From contig JAPWDM010000001.1 in assembly GCA_035578155.1 (NCBI GenBank), forward strand, positions 8,148,670-8,212,669: 64,000 bases of DNA. The letters run 5' to 3'. Below the pieces are notes generated by a model. The model did no database searches and was not told the DNA's origin. It was given only the letters and a program-made list of their open reading frames with translations. This document shows, piece by piece, positions 36,377-49,363 of the stretch. The DNA comes from Brachynemurus nebulosus (Eukaryota > Arthropoda > Insecta > Neuroptera > Myrmeleontidae). Position numbers and translations under genes: made by a program. Position 1 is the stretch's first letter. Each line of letters opens with the position of its first letter.

Positions 36377-36740
36377 AGACACGAGCGGATTCAGGGGGTG
36401 ATCAAAGGGGTAATGACCCCACCCCCGCCACCTAAACAGAGATTAAATCAAATTTTGTTGTGATGATATTATCAAGTTTACTACAATTTTCAATGATTTA
36501 TTAAGCTTTTAATAGAAAGACCGACTTAAATAAATATGGAAACAAATTATAAATTTTCGAAGTTGCGTTCTCTTCTTTTCACTTCACCAAAGTTAGACAA
36601 GTAGAATTACTAGGAAAAGGGTCACATTTATGAAAGGAACTGGATCATTTTGAGGGGCAAAATTAAAATCTCACACCCAAATTGCCCTAATTCAGCCAAT
36701 TATAATATCTTCATTCAAATTACTACCATAAAGTTTTATT
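36377..36740 (+). repeat. Dispersed repeat family B, copy 2
   Basis: It opens with GACACGAGCGGATTCAG followed by a C/G-rich patch (TGACCCCACCCCCGCC). It contains GGTCACATTTATGAAAGGAA and ATTGCCCTAATTCAG, the same ordered blocks as at 18108-18365. Confidence 0.55.
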
Positions 36741-39700
36741 TGAGAAAAAAAGAAATTTTTTAATTTAATAATGAGACTGGAAACTGTTGATTTTCGAAGT
36801 TGAGATAGAAAAGATACATTATGAAGCTTTTAAATACCGTGACGCCCTCTTAATCTGGGAACTGGAGCTGCCCTTAAATACAGCATCTTGAAAAAGAGCA
36901 ACAATTTTGAAATTTTTCGTATTTTTTTAATTTTCTTGATGAGTATACATTTTCGAAACAATTAAAAAAAATTAGAAAATAGGAAATGTATTTATGCCGA
37001 AAGTGCTAGGCAGAGGATACATCTTATACTTTTTAATGTCTGTATATTTTTATTCTTGGATTCAGTGTAATCATTTTAAACCTAGTTAATTTTGATATAT
37101 GACGAACAAAACAACGAAATCTTAATGTTAATTATGTGTAACATTTTAATGTTATATTTGGAACAAAACACGAGTAAAATAAATAGGTTGTGTATAATTT
37201 TATTTTAAATTTAGTCTGTTGTAACATTGAACGGAACGAGTCGAATGGGTGGGCCAGAAGATTTCTTTTAAAGTGACTACATACTAAATGACATGGGTTT
37301 TTTTGTGTCTACACCACAGCACTTTTTAAGTAAAAACAAAAAATTTTCTTTTTGTGACGGCAAAATGTTAATTTTTTTTAAAATTCATGCATACTTTATG
37401 TGTATACTTTTATTTGTAACTTTTGATCGAATTTTACTAATGAACATTTTTTTGTGTCTAGAGTCATCAGAGACATTGGAACACACTTTCTTTTTGTCTC
37501 TGTCGTTTAGATAATGTTTAGTTGAAAGCAATGAAACGGTGTTCGCAATTGAAAGTACCTACTTATTAGTTTAAAATTTTAAACAAAATATAATTACCAA
37601 AAGGGTTATACTTTTTCAGTAGTGGACCAAAAATATGTGCAAAATGCGCAAACTTAACCCAATATCAAAAATAACAAAACAATAGGTGTAAGTAATTAGC
37701 AATAAAAAATTTAAAAAGAAAATTATTTTTCCGATATAAATTTTTTACGACTATGTAAAAGTCAGATAATACGGAATATTAATTACTACTAGTAGGGAGG
37801 TGTTGCAGCGTATTGATGAGATAGCAACATACAAATTTCGTATTCGATTGATTTTCCACATCTGCCTAATTTGATTCAACATTTTTTTTTTTAAATTTAG
37901 ATGCAATAAAAGGATTTCAAAAATTAATTCGAAAACAATTAAAAAGGTATTCGCTGCGAGCTGAAACTATAGCTACCTATACTATATCAAGTGACTATTT
38001 GACAATTTATTAGGACGGTTTACTATTATAAATCTATGAAAAATATATTAAAAAACTGAAATTTGTTTATCAAAAGTTGTTTTGCTCATTTTACCTTAAA
38101 AATATCTAAAAATGGAATAGTTTTCAATAATTAACCAACAAAAAGCATAAGATGTAATTTTTATGATATTGTTTTGAAAATTTCAAAATAAAGTGACGTT
38201 TAATAGTATTATTTATTATTTTGTAAAATCACTAAAATCTGTTAAATAGACATCGTAATAAGTACTCGCTTTGAAAAAATCAGACAGCTTTTTAAAAAAA
38301 AATCGACTTCCCTTAAAAAAAAAAATAGTAAAATTAACTACAAGCAGCGTCCGGATAAACTGACATATTTGTCCACCTTGAGCGCTGTAGTCGAATTTTC
38401 TATCCCCTCCAGACAAAAGCTCATAACGAATAAATGAAGGTATAAAAGTTGAAAATCATTTACGATTCATTTATATTTATTTTTTGATGTTGTGCATACT
38501 CCGATTGGTATTTTTTCCCTGATAATATCTGTTCCCCATTAAAATGAAGACTTACTAAAAATATACAACTATTACCGAGGTTTATTTTTATATAATGGAA
38601 TTAAACAAAAAAGACTTCAAAGGCAATCAATGACTCTATTTATTTGATTAATATTTTCTGATTGTAATTTAGAAAGAGACAAATAATATATTGTAAATAT
38701 AGACATATGTACATAGCGGTAGACGGATAAAGTCAGATGTAGTATAAAAAGAATAAAAATATGGAGCACTGCATCATAGAGATAAATAGGTGGAGATGAG
38801 ATTAAATTATTCTCATGATTCGTCAAGAAATAAATATCATTAGCTAAATAAGTAGAGGTTCCAATAATTCGACCTGAATTTCATTAAAAACGTTGTTACA
38901 TATTTATTGTATTCATTTTAAATATACATATACAAAAAAGACAAATTTTTTTCTTTATCATGCTTATTTGAATCTTTGATTTATTAACGTGGTTGTTTCA
39001 AAATGTATTAAAATAAATATGTACATAGTCCTCTAAAATTATCAATTTTTATCATTTATTTACCTGATTCAAAACTGTGTGCTATTGTCTTGCTGAAATG
39101 TGTTCGATGTCGATTAAATGCCTAACCAAAGCGAAGATAATTTTTTTGTTCCTGTAAGAGATCTGGAGTAAAGCAAGGACAAATCCAATTTCGCTCTTAC
39201 CATAGATACCTATTTAATCGATATTCGACGCACCCCAAAAAGTTTTGCACGTGATCAATACAATATAAATTCAAATTTTAAACGATTACACAGATATTTA
39301 CAATTCAGTTTTTCATATTTTATCATAATCGATTATAATTTATTTAAATCATACTTTTGATGAAATCTAACATCATATCGGAAAACTGCATATAAAAAAT
39401 GATTTTTGAAACAACTTTATTGGATCGAGGTCACCGAGAATGTCGGATTTATTATACTTAGCGTGGGTAGGTCAAGCGACAAGTCTGACCTATCATATCT
39501 CCGAAACAAAATCATTTTTAAACAAATCATTTTTCAATAAAATTCATGAGGTCGATGAAATGGTCGCAAAATCACGCTTTCCGTGGGTCATTCTTTGACT
39601 GGTGCTCTACAGTTGTATCTCTATGTTTAATATAGAAACGTTCATACATCCTATATTTATAGGTATACAGAAAGATATATACGGAATACCGATATAAAAT

Positions 39701-40330
39701 GGATATTGAAATAACATTTCATCTATTATTTTACTCTTATTGGTTGCACAGTTATGTAACGACATAACAACGGCATCAGGCAATCCTCGTTTTCCCTGTT
39801 GTGTTTTGTTTCTTTTCGAGTAGCCATTTCTATAACATTTTTTTTTTGTCTCGGTTTATTTTGTTTTTATTTTTTATATAAAATATATATAATGTTATTA
39901 TTGGGTGGACAAAATCGAATGAAAATTCAAATTGGAATTTATAAATTTCAAATAATTGAATCGATGTGTGTGTGTGTATGTCTATGTGTGTTATTGTTAT
40001 TGGATTTTGATTATTTTACAGCATATGCAAATTTTTGTGTCACTGCAACAAATATTGGAATTAGATATTTTTAAACTTTGAATAAAATTAAATAACTAAC
40101 AAACATAGTGGTCTTTAAGCCATAAGACACATAATTATATAAAGAAAATTTTTTGCAACTCTTAAGACCTTATAATTTCGTCAACTCCGTTTACATTTTT
40201 CGTCTTATAGACATAAAACTCTGCACCTATCTGCACGTTACATCTAGAAATTTTAATCAAAATGTGGCAATTTTTTAGCAAATTTTCGAATCAAAAATTC
40301 AGCTATTGTACACTGTCATGATGGGACTTG
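36741..40330. other. AT-rich non-coding stretch, no gene seen
   Basis: An imperfect inverted pair (about 39397-39440 and 39515-39560) includes TTATTGGATCGAGGTC and its rough complement. A TG tract occurs at about 39966-39990. Frames at 37293, 38216, 38617 and 39799 are low complexity and are not called as genes. Confidence 0.5.
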
Positions 40331-40775
40331 AGTCCGGGACTATGATAGAAATTTGTTTTGAGGACGAAAATGACATTCACTAAAATTTATATGTATGTAT
40401 ATGTATGTATGTATATGCATATATATGTAATTATGTGTCCGCGCGATAACTCTCGAACAAAATATCCTATTTTTACGAAATTCGATGAAAACGTTGGAAG
40501 TCCAAAAATCTTGGTTGAGTTCTTCAGCCAAGCACATCCGATACTCAAAATTTGGTTTTTTGGACACCCTTCGTAAAAAAAATATTTTTTTTTGTAAAAA
40601 ATTCTAAAATTTTTGCAAAATTTCTTCACACCATTATTAGAAAGAGGAGAAAAATCACATAAAAAAGGCTATAAACTAGTATTCTAGGCAAACTGATTTT
40701 CGAGAAAAATTAATTTTTCTAAACGAAAATTCGCTATGATGCATAATGCTACGATAAGGATATTTTCTTGTGGGA
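40331..40775 (+). repeat. Dispersed repeat family D, copy 1
   Basis: Blocks AAAATATCCTATTTTTACGA, TTGGTTGAGTTCTTCAG, CACATAAAAAAGGCTATAAA, TTTTCGAGAAAAATTAA and finally the motif AAATTCGCTATGATGCATAA occur in the same order at 50060-50865. The frames at 40340-40629 on both strands are repeat sequence. The class is unknown. Confidence 0.6.
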
Positions 40776-42017
40776 ATGAATTGTGTCGAGTTTCATTAGG
40801 AGCGCCCTAAGAAAACTCATTCTATTTAATGAAATTATTTAATAATACTCATTTCCTATATACGCAATCTGTTGATAATCCCAGTAGAATAAATTATATA
40901 TCTGGAAAGCTGTATTAAGGCAGTGCACACATGACGATGAATATTTTTTTTCTTTTTTTTGTGAAAATCAATATTAAATCATAGTATAAAAATATTTTTT
41001 TTTATTTTCTAGAAACCAAACAAACAAAAATAATATAAGGATGACTGATTTGTGTTTATTTTTCATTTTTTGTTTTCCCTTCGGTGGGGGGTGAATTTGT
41101 TTTAGCATAAAGCCCCCCCCCCCATCTAGCCATGTGCATTTCACTTTGAAACGAAGTTACTGTTCCTTTTAAACTAAAACAAAGAAATATGAAAAAAAAA
41201 TGTATGCATAACAAATGCTTTATACATTTCAAAGTGTGTTTTTCTTATCTGCTGTATTTTTGTAAGTTTCTTTTTCTGTATAAATACACTTCGTTTCAAA
41301 AAATTGTATGTTTTAGTGAACTTGTTAGTTAAAAGCAACTAAAACTAATGTTGTTCTTAGCAATAAATAACAATATAAGGTAAAAGCTTTCGAGTTTGTT
41401 GAGATTTATTCATATTATAAAATAACGTTTATTATTTATGCACTCTTATGTTATGTATAATAAACAAATTTCATAACATATAATTTTTAAAATATGAACC
41501 CTTGGTATAAAAACGTAATAAAGTTCTTGTCAAACGTAACAATACATAAAAAAAACTGCTGTTTAAAGAAATTTTTACCTTGGTGCAATTATAAGAAAAC
41601 ATTTGGAGATGTCGTTTCACAAAATACCACTTTTATTATTGAAATTCTTATGACATGTTTCGGTCAATGTGATCATTATCAAACAAATGAAAATTACGTA
41701 CAAAATGAAGTTTCTTGCAAAAATTGGCTAGTTTTGAAACTTATTTTTACACCATCGAAAAGAACGTAAAATATCACATATAAGATAAGCTTTTCAAACA
41801 TTGTTGTGAATGAACTAGTCTTTGAGAAAAATTAAGTAATTTGTTAAATTTTTTTAAGGTGAATGCTGATTTGTTTCTGTCATTGAAAATCTGTGTAATT
41901 AACTTTCCAAGAAGGCGTCATCCCCAATTTTGAAAATCATTTTTCACTGTTAGAGAGCTGGGTTATTTTAGATGGATATAAGTTGCTCTATGAGACCCAC
42001 CAGTGTCACCAGTCTTT
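40776..42017. other. AT-rich stretch with a small inverted pair and a poly-C run
   Basis: A run of about a dozen C residues lies at about 41112-41123. TTTGAAACGAAGT at about 41147 and ACTTCGTTTCAAA at about 41287 form an inverted pair of about 150 bp that could be a tiny decayed element. No gene is supported. Confidence 0.45.
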
Positions 42018-42060
42018 GGAAATTCGCTGTGTTATACAGATGCTGCGACAGGGGTATTTT
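42018..42060 (+). repeat. Short dispersed motif, copy 4
   Basis: AAATTCGCTGTGTTATACAG followed by ATGCTGCGACAGGGGTATTT, closest to the copy at 15538. Confidence 0.6.
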
Positions 42061-42936
42061 TTCCTTCCGACCAACGCATAAATTTGTAGAAATTATAATT
42101 AAAAATTCAAATAAATTTTTTTGTCATTTTTGGTAACGTATAAAAATATAATATTCAATAATTTTGTGGTTGAATAACAGCTGAAACGTATAGTTGAAAA
42201 TATTTCTGACATCGTTATCCCTAGCTGAAAATTTCATTAACTTTTTTTTTATATTGGATAAATAAATGAATTGGTGGTTTGCTAATATGAAAACCCTATT
42301 AGTAAAAATATTATTATATCACAAACCACATCTGTTTCACAACATTATCGATACCACATGTGATTTTAATTACAGATTTTCAACATATATATTACATTAT
42401 TATAGCTTCGAAAAATAGTCAATGACCTATCGGTAGGTTAAAAGGGAAAAAGAAAGGCATATATTACGATTTCTATAATAAATAGTTCACGTTGGGTTTT
42501 AGTTTCATTGATGATAACATATTATAAAATGTACCCTTTGAAGCCAAAGTCTGATTAATTTATTTACATAAAAATTATACTTTTGAAAAAGTTATAATTT
42601 GAAAAATTTATTCGTGGGATTAGAAATTTAAAACACCATATTTTTTTGTTTTAATACAAACTGATGTACAACAGTAATTTGCAAAAAAAGTTTTAGGCAA
42701 ATATTTATGTATGTAAGAACGGTTTACTAAAATTCAACACAGAAATAATAATATTTTTGAAAATTTGAAATATCACATCGATTACGCATCTCGCTTAGAT
42801 GAAAATCCGAAATAAACGAAACTGTTTATTGTGTTTAAGGTAGAAAAAATTTTAAAAATGGTTGGTGAAAATGGAAAGTAATGTTGAAAAATCGATAGTT
42901 TTTTTGGCTTATTTTATTAAAGCTGTGAAGGCTATA
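42061..42936. other. AT-rich non-coding stretch, no gene seen
   Basis: No supported feature. Confidence 0.5.
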
Positions 42937-43682
42937 GGGGGAAGGCTTAATGAATGGGACATTTTTCTTAAAAATCGTCTTAACTTCAAAACCAAGTAAT
43001 CAAATATTTTAATTCTTGCGGCATAAGATATTTCAAACATTACTTTATATTTTAAACTAAAAAAAATTTTATTCTTTTTAAATAATAGTAAATTTTTTTG
43101 TTTGAAAAAAAATGAGATTTTTGTTTCATTCAGTAATTTTATTCTCATTGAATGGGACAAGAAGAATATTGAATGGATCTCAGCGGGAAAGCATTTGTGA
43201 GATAAATGATGAGGACAAAAGTCTCCGCATTTTTCACGACGCATCCGATGGTGACCATGACTTTGAGGTCAAGATCAAAATTCAAGGTCATATTCATAAT
43301 GTCCCATTCATTATTCCTTGTCAAGTAACAAGTTAAAGTCAAGAAATAAAAAGTATACATAGCCTCAATGCGCAAACAATACTTATTTAATTATAGTCTA
43401 TACTAAGCAGTTTAATAATCAACTAATAACAATTAATCTAAGCATAATAGTTATCGTAGAATATTTAGTAATTTATAAAAAAATAAAAGTTACGTTTTTC
43501 TATTTAAAATCGTATTTCCTAATTTTTGTTAAAACAAACAGAAAATCATTAGCACATATATCGCATATGAAAATAGTCATATAAAAGACACTTAATGATT
43601 GTAATACAAATTTCCATTAAAGGTTCCTAGTTAGCTAAAACTCATTTGTCCCATTCAATAATCGTCCCATTCATTAAGCCTC
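42937..43682. mobile_element. TA-flanked element with iterated GTCCCATTCA boxes (746 bp)
   Basis: Both ends carry AGGCTTAATGAATGGGAC reading inward, flanked by TA. The box TGAATGGGAC/GTCCCATTCA occurs again inside at about 43148, 43301, 43647 and 43664, in both orientations, like repeated transposase binding sites. No transposase frame is recognised. Frames at 42909-43375 are chance readings. A Tc1/mariner-type class is inferred from the TA target. Confidence 0.7.
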
Positions 43683-44678
43683 TATCCTAGCTTTAAATTC
43701 TATACAAATGTATTCTTATAATTTGCCCCAAGATAAAAATTTCATTAAGAAGCATTTTTTCTGTATTTTTACGTCTGATAGGAACTTTATTTTTTACACC
43801 AATAGTTTCCTGTTTTTGACTCCCTCTACTATTTCTATCCGTATTATTTTCCCATCCATCCCTATTACTATTTATAAAATACGTAATATGTTTAATATAA
43901 ATAGGCGTGAATTTGAATGTAATCCTCACTTGTTTGAAAATGATCAAACTGATCGAAACGTGTTATTTATGATTGTTATTTTCGGCTTCTTGAAACCTCA
44001 AAACAAATTTTTACATTTTCGATCTTGCAGTGCTTTTTTTGTGGTCCCTTTGTTTTGTGTATACTTATAAGTATTTTTATCCAAAAATATTCCTTTTTAA
44101 ATATTAAATAACCATAAACACTTAAATAATAAATCGAGCATATAATACTGATAAATAGCAACTTCTAGTATTTGTTTTCACTGCAGGTTTTTGAAAACCT
44201 GAAATAATCGAGTAGTAGAATAAAATTTAGAAGCAAACAAATAGAATAATTTGAAAAAATTCAATACGAAATGATAAAATACATTCTTTAATACTGTTAT
44301 AAAACTGAATTCGCTGCGTTATTTACTCAATAAATCGTTTATGTACACATTTTTTTATATAAATATGTAATAATAACTTTTATTAATATAACGAAATAAA
44401 GAAATATTTTCATTTTTTTATTTAACTGTAATTACATAAGAAAAAAAATTATTTAAAAGTAAAAAAAAAACTTTTTATTAAATTCTATAAATATACAAGG
44501 TGTTTGCTCGATAAAGTTTTTGGTCATCTTTTGATAAGAATAAGAAAGTATTGACTCATTGGGAAGACATACTGGATTGGTTAAAATTAAGCGTCTTTTT
44601 TATGAACCAATATTTTTATTTGCACAAATTTAAGCTTTTAACTAAAGTAATATATAGTTTTATCTTTAATTTAAAGTA
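43683..44678. other. AT-rich non-coding stretch, no gene seen
   Basis: The overlapping frames at 43708-44070 (plus) and 43693-43947 (minus) show no domain, and their composition follows the AT-rich background. Confidence 0.45.
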
Positions 44679-45840
44679 AGGTGGGTGGACCATGGAAGGC
44701 CACTCTAACGATTAAACATGTTTTATTCGTTTATTTACTGGATAAATGAAGGAAACAAATTATTAAGTAATACTTTGTTTTATTGTGTACCATATAAATC
44801 ACTTTTTTTGAACCTAGCTTTAATCACTATTTATTAAACTTAAATTTTCTTAAGCTCTTCCAAATGGCCTTGCAAGGAACACGTCTCCAAACAAGGCCAA
44901 TATTATACATCAGTCATTCAACTTAAAAATAGAGTTGTAACAATTAATATATCCGCTTTCACTAAAACTACATAATAAGCTCTTTCATTTGAGTGAAACA
45001 TTAAATGCTCAATATATTTTTATCATCTATAAAAAACAACGAACATTACCTGAACACCATCTTATAACTTAGAATATGTTAATGGAAATTATATAAAAAT
45101 AGTAGTAATGAGCATTATATTGATATCAAATAACTTGCCAATGCGTTTTATAATGAAATTAAAAACTTTCTATTTTACCTAAAATGGCCTTCTTATGGGT
45201 CTGTTCTTTGTAAGGCCACAATGTTCCTAAGAAAGCCAAACTAACAATTTTCTATGACTTTTTTATATTAATTATGATAAAATAATAGACACTACAGACT
45301 GAGTACTGTAATTATCACAAACTTATCATGGCACATAGTCAGTTTTCTAGCAAGGAATGTTTAAAATCAACGTTCGTATGTTCATGGTTTGTAGACGTTC
45401 CTTGTAAGGCCCATGTACCCTAGCAAGGCCAACCGTCAACTTTTTGATTGGCCTTATAAGGAACCATCGGCTTTCCTAGGAACACTAACAATATTTTAAC
45501 TTAAATCGAGGCAAAACTATTTTTTTTCCTTTAGTACCATAAACATATCCTTATACGACAATTCACAGTATAAAAATTTGAGATAATGATAGGTTATTTA
45601 ACTAAAAACTTACGTTTTGTTGTGCGCGCGAATAACAATTGTGACCTTGATGACCGAAGTCTACAAAGCGTGAGATCGCACTGTCACAATAGCGGCGCGA
45701 GCGACTCGCCACCGCTTCTGTGGTCTTGAGATTGATGGATCTTAGTGTATGTAGAAGGAATATGTCTTTACATGTCAATAACTACGACTTTTTAATAGTT
45801 GGCCTTCTAAGGAGCATGGCCTTCCATGGTACACCCACTT
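44679..45840. mobile_element. TA-flanked element with iterated GGCCTT/AAGGCC boxes (1162 bp)
   Basis: Inverted ends read AGGTGGGTGGACCATGGAAG (left) and AAGTGGGTGTACCATGGAAG (right, reverse strand), with TA on both sides. Boxes of the type TGGCCTTNNAAGGAAC and their complement recur at about 44863, 44893, 45184, 45210, 45390-45470 and 45800, giving the element a self-similar layout. A GC-rich patch (about 45620-45730) has no recognisable coding content. Confidence 0.75.
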
Positions 45841-46505
45841 TAGTTTATTTTCACTCTTTTCACTCTCAACAATTTTAATCAGATTTATTAAACTGGCAAT
45901 TCCAAAAAGGTTTTCGGCTAAGTTTGACTGTCTTTTGGTTCAGCCATTTCCAGAGTATTTTATGATTTACAGGATAAAGATAAAATTGAAAATTTTAAAA
46001 AATCCACTTTTGGAGCTGATAATTGTGGGATAGTTCTTAACCATTAGGTTTGGTTAAAATTTGTCTAGTCGTTTTCAGGATATATTTCAGGATTGTCAGG
46101 ATAAAAAAAAAAAAAATTAAAATTTTTCAAAAAGGTAAAATTAAAAATTTTAAGAATTCATGGCAAAAAATTCTATATGTTTCAAATAAAAACGCAAGAC
46201 GAAAAACCTCTAAAGTGTTTCAATTAAAAATTCCTAAATTTTTACTCGTCCTGTGTGACATTATGCTACAAAATTCATGGCAGGGCACACTACGAATGAA
46301 AATTAGCTTATTCTAAAATTTAGAATTTGGAATATGGGATTTCAGGAATTTTTATTTGAAACTTTTTAGAGCTTTTTCGTCGTGGGTTTTAAAAAATTAA
46401 CTTATACTAGGCGAATTAAAATCCCTAAAATAGGTGAATTAAAGCATTTTATTTAGAAATAATAATTAAAAGTACAAATCTGAAAAAGTTGGCCTTTTTG
46501 TCAAA
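45841..46505. other. AT-rich non-coding stretch, no gene seen
   Basis: No supported feature; the frame at 46050-46316 is lysine-rich low complexity. Confidence 0.45.
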
Positions 46506-46929
46506 TAGTGATGAGCAAATGCAAGAGCAAGACCAAGACTTGGCAGTCTTGGTCTTGCTCTTGTTCTTGCATTAAGAATCTTGGTCTTGGTCTTGCTAGA
46601 GCAGTTTGAGTCTTGGTCTTGCAAAATGCAGTCTTGGTATTGCTAAAGAATCTTGCACTTTCTTGCATTTTTTATTAGCAAATTTTTTCCTACTAAAATC
46701 AGAATTTTCTCTCTTTACGGTATTATGCTTTTAAACTATTTAAATAATTTAGCAACAGTCTTGCTTTTTTCTTGCTATAGTCTTGGTCTTGCTCACTTGA
46801 GTCTTGGTATTAGTCTTGCAGTCATACTTATAGTCTTGGTCTTGGTTTTGCAAAATGCAGTCTTGGTCTTGCAAAAAATGCAAGACCAAGACAAGACTGG
46901 AAGACCAAGACTAATTTTGCTCATCACTA
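46506..46929. mobile_element. hAT-type element filled with CAAGAC hexamer array, copy 1
   Basis: Ends are TAGTGATGAGCAAA inverted repeats. Flanking octamers TTGTCAAA and CTGTCAAA (7 of 8 identical) give the 8-bp hAT duplication. Almost the whole interior is made of (T)CTTGGTCTTG / CAAGACCAAGAC units on both strands around an AT-rich core of about 120 bp. The frame at 46653-46964 is chance. A second member is at 52837. Confidence 0.9.
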
Positions 46930-47625
46930 CTGTCAAATCAGTTTCTTTCAAACAGAAAGGATAGTGATTTTCATCATATTTCCAGACGAAAAATCAAAAC
47001 AAATCAATGAAAACACATATTCAAAGTAAAAGTTTGCTTTATATTAACTGTTAGTGTAATTAGAGTTAATATATAATATGATCATACTGTATTTCTTTTC
47101 ACGTTTAATCATTTTTAAACTAATCTTGATGACATCAAGTTACTCTAAACACACACACACACATACTTAAACCTATTATTTCTTTGTTTCTTCTTATCGT
47201 GTATAAAATAATCGAAATATACACTATTCAATCTATTATTAAAGTAAACAAGAAATAAGAATTTTTTTGATAATTATTTTTAAATTGATTTTTTTATTTT
47301 TTATTTTTTATTTTTCTCTATTACTGAGAAACAGAAAAATAAATCGAGTGTCTACTTTTAAATAATTATATAGTCCCCCATGAAATTATTCCGGTCAGTG
47401 GAAAATACTTAATGGTGAAACTTTATTTTAAGTTATATAAAAGATTTAAATTTACATTAAATAGTTTCTAAAACTCAAATATTTTATTCTTTTTAGATGA
47501 AAATATTACGATTTAAATAAATGTGTTCTTGTTCTAATCAAACTACCAACATTATTAAAGTTCAAGTTAACATACAGTTTAACAAATAAGAAAGAAACGA
47601 TTCTTTATATTATAAATATTTTAGT
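46930..47625. other. AT-rich spacer with a CA tract
   Basis: A short CA repeat lies at about 47150-47163. No gene is supported. Confidence 0.5.
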
Positions 47626-47859
47626 CAGAGGCATAACAACAATGGGCAGATGGAGTGGTTGCCCCAGGGCACTCGAGAAGGGCGCAACAGCGGAAAATAT
47701 GGGTATAAGAAAGGAACAAAATGCTTCACTGGGAAGTTTTTTAAACATTGTCTTTTTTTTGTTTCGTCAACTGCATTTTTGAAGCAAAGTGAACTGTTGC
47801 GGCTGGGACACTTGAGCCAAAATCGCTCCCGAGCGCAAAAATTGTAGTTACGCCTCTTG
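47626..47859. mobile_element. Probable hAT-type element, 234 bp
   Basis: Ends are CAGAGGCATAACAACAAT and, on the reverse strand, CAAGAGGCGTAACTACAAT. The interior has inverted GC-rich segments (GCGCAACAGC and GAACTGTTGCGGC). The flanking octamers do not match, so the duplication has decayed or the boundary is slightly off. Confidence 0.55.
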
Positions 47860-49050
47860 GATTGAGAAAGTAATTTCATATTCTGTGATATGAGTCATTT
47901 TTAAATAATTTATTAATTATATTTTGACGTTGTGTTCACAGAATCACACGGAGAAGACATCAATGGACGGAATTCAGTAAAAATGAATTCAAAGTTATTT
48001 TACATTTGATTTAATTTTGTATAAAAATATACAAATTATCCCTATAATAAATTTAGAAAAAGGGGCCGATTTTTAGAATTATCTGAATCATTTTTCAGAC
48101 TACACATTACATATGTTATATCATATGGAAAAGTAGAAAAATTCTCATTTAATTATTCCAAAAACCGGTTTGTCACTTGAAACACAATAATTTTTGACGA
48201 TAACTTAAAAATGAACGATATTTGGAACGCACAGTAAAGTTGTACAAGCCTTTCATATGAATTAATCGTAACAGAGCAACCAGATCCGGATTGACGAGCC
48301 TAATTGGAATCCGATGCAGATAATTAATAATAGAGTTTTATGGAAACAGTAGAAAATTTTTGCACAATTACTGATTAAAAAGTTTAAAAGTTTGATCAGT
48401 AAACAAGTTTTTATAACAGGCTGTGAAAATGTTGCCTAGCAAATACAATAATATGTGGAATATGAGTATTATGCTAATACAAAATAAATGTATTTATTAC
48501 AAATTAAATATACGGTGCGGCTCAGCAACGCGTTTCGGATCTAGTTTAATACAACGAACAGAGAACAACTATTGCCTATCTTAAAGTTGAATAATAACAA
48601 ACAACTACACTGTTTTAATAAAATTTATACCTAACTACTTTCTGTAAGTTCTTTGTTTGTTGCATAGAATCTGAATTCGAAATGTTTTGATGAGCCAGAC
48701 GGTATTAGATATTATATTGTTTGTAGGAACATTTGCTCATTTTATTTTCCATTATCGACGTCTGTACGGTGTGACGCGGTGCACGGCGTCTACGTAGTAG
48801 GTATAAACTTTTATAATGAAATAATAATTTAAAATTTATAATGTAACATAAAATGAATGTTACTTTGAGAATGTAAAATTATATAATATATTATTATTGT
48901 CGATATAATATCACATGTACATATTAAGTAAGTAATGCCGGGTTGTCATCAAACGCACAATTTGAGTTTGCGTTTTGTTTTTTGTTTTTTTGTTATTTTT
49001 ATTTTTATTTTTTTTTTATATTGGTTAGGTGCACAACATCTAAGTTGAAA
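47860..49050. repeat. AT-rich stretch containing dispersed repeat family A, copy 2
   Basis: About 47970-48140 matches family A at 8720-8870 in order and orientation. A small CpG-rich patch at about 48757-48800 (GTCTGTACGGTGTGACGCGG) is unexplained. No gene is supported. Confidence 0.45.
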
Positions 49051-49363
49051 CAGCAGAACCTCTGATTACGGACACCTCTCTTAACCGGACCCCGAGTGGC
49101 ATGGTATAATATTAAAAGCAATGCATTCAACACGCCCCAAGCGATGTTAGGTATATTTGTTCATGTTTTAACTTATTAACAAATGTCTCTGATGTGACGA
49201 CGCATTTGTAAATGTTATATTTTTGTATATTGGTACTTAAATTGGTTCATGAAACATATTTAATGAAAACGACAATGCAGAAAATCTAGATAATATTGAT
49301 TTAACGGATTTAGAGATACATGTGATTAAAGAAACCGACACAAAATCCTATCTTGTACCGTAA
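49051..49363 (+). pseudogene. Possible pogo/Tigger-like terminal repeat and short coding remnant
   Basis: CAGCAGAACCTCTGATTACG at 49051, then GGACACCTCTCTTAACCGGA, is close in form to Tigger/pogo terminal repeats. About 200 bp on, a short frame (49253-49363) reads ENDNAENLDNIDLTDLEIHV and stops; its acidic, non-repetitive sequence looks like old coding DNA. No matching right end was found. Both parts are tentative. Confidence 0.35.

Noticed and set aside
43708..44070. 120-codon plus-strand ORF
   Set aside because: Phe/Ile/Asn-rich composition follows the AT-rich background. No domain, start context or neighbouring exon supports it.
46653..46964. 103-codon ORF
   Set aside because: It is the CAAGAC/CTTGGT array translated and crosses the hAT end.
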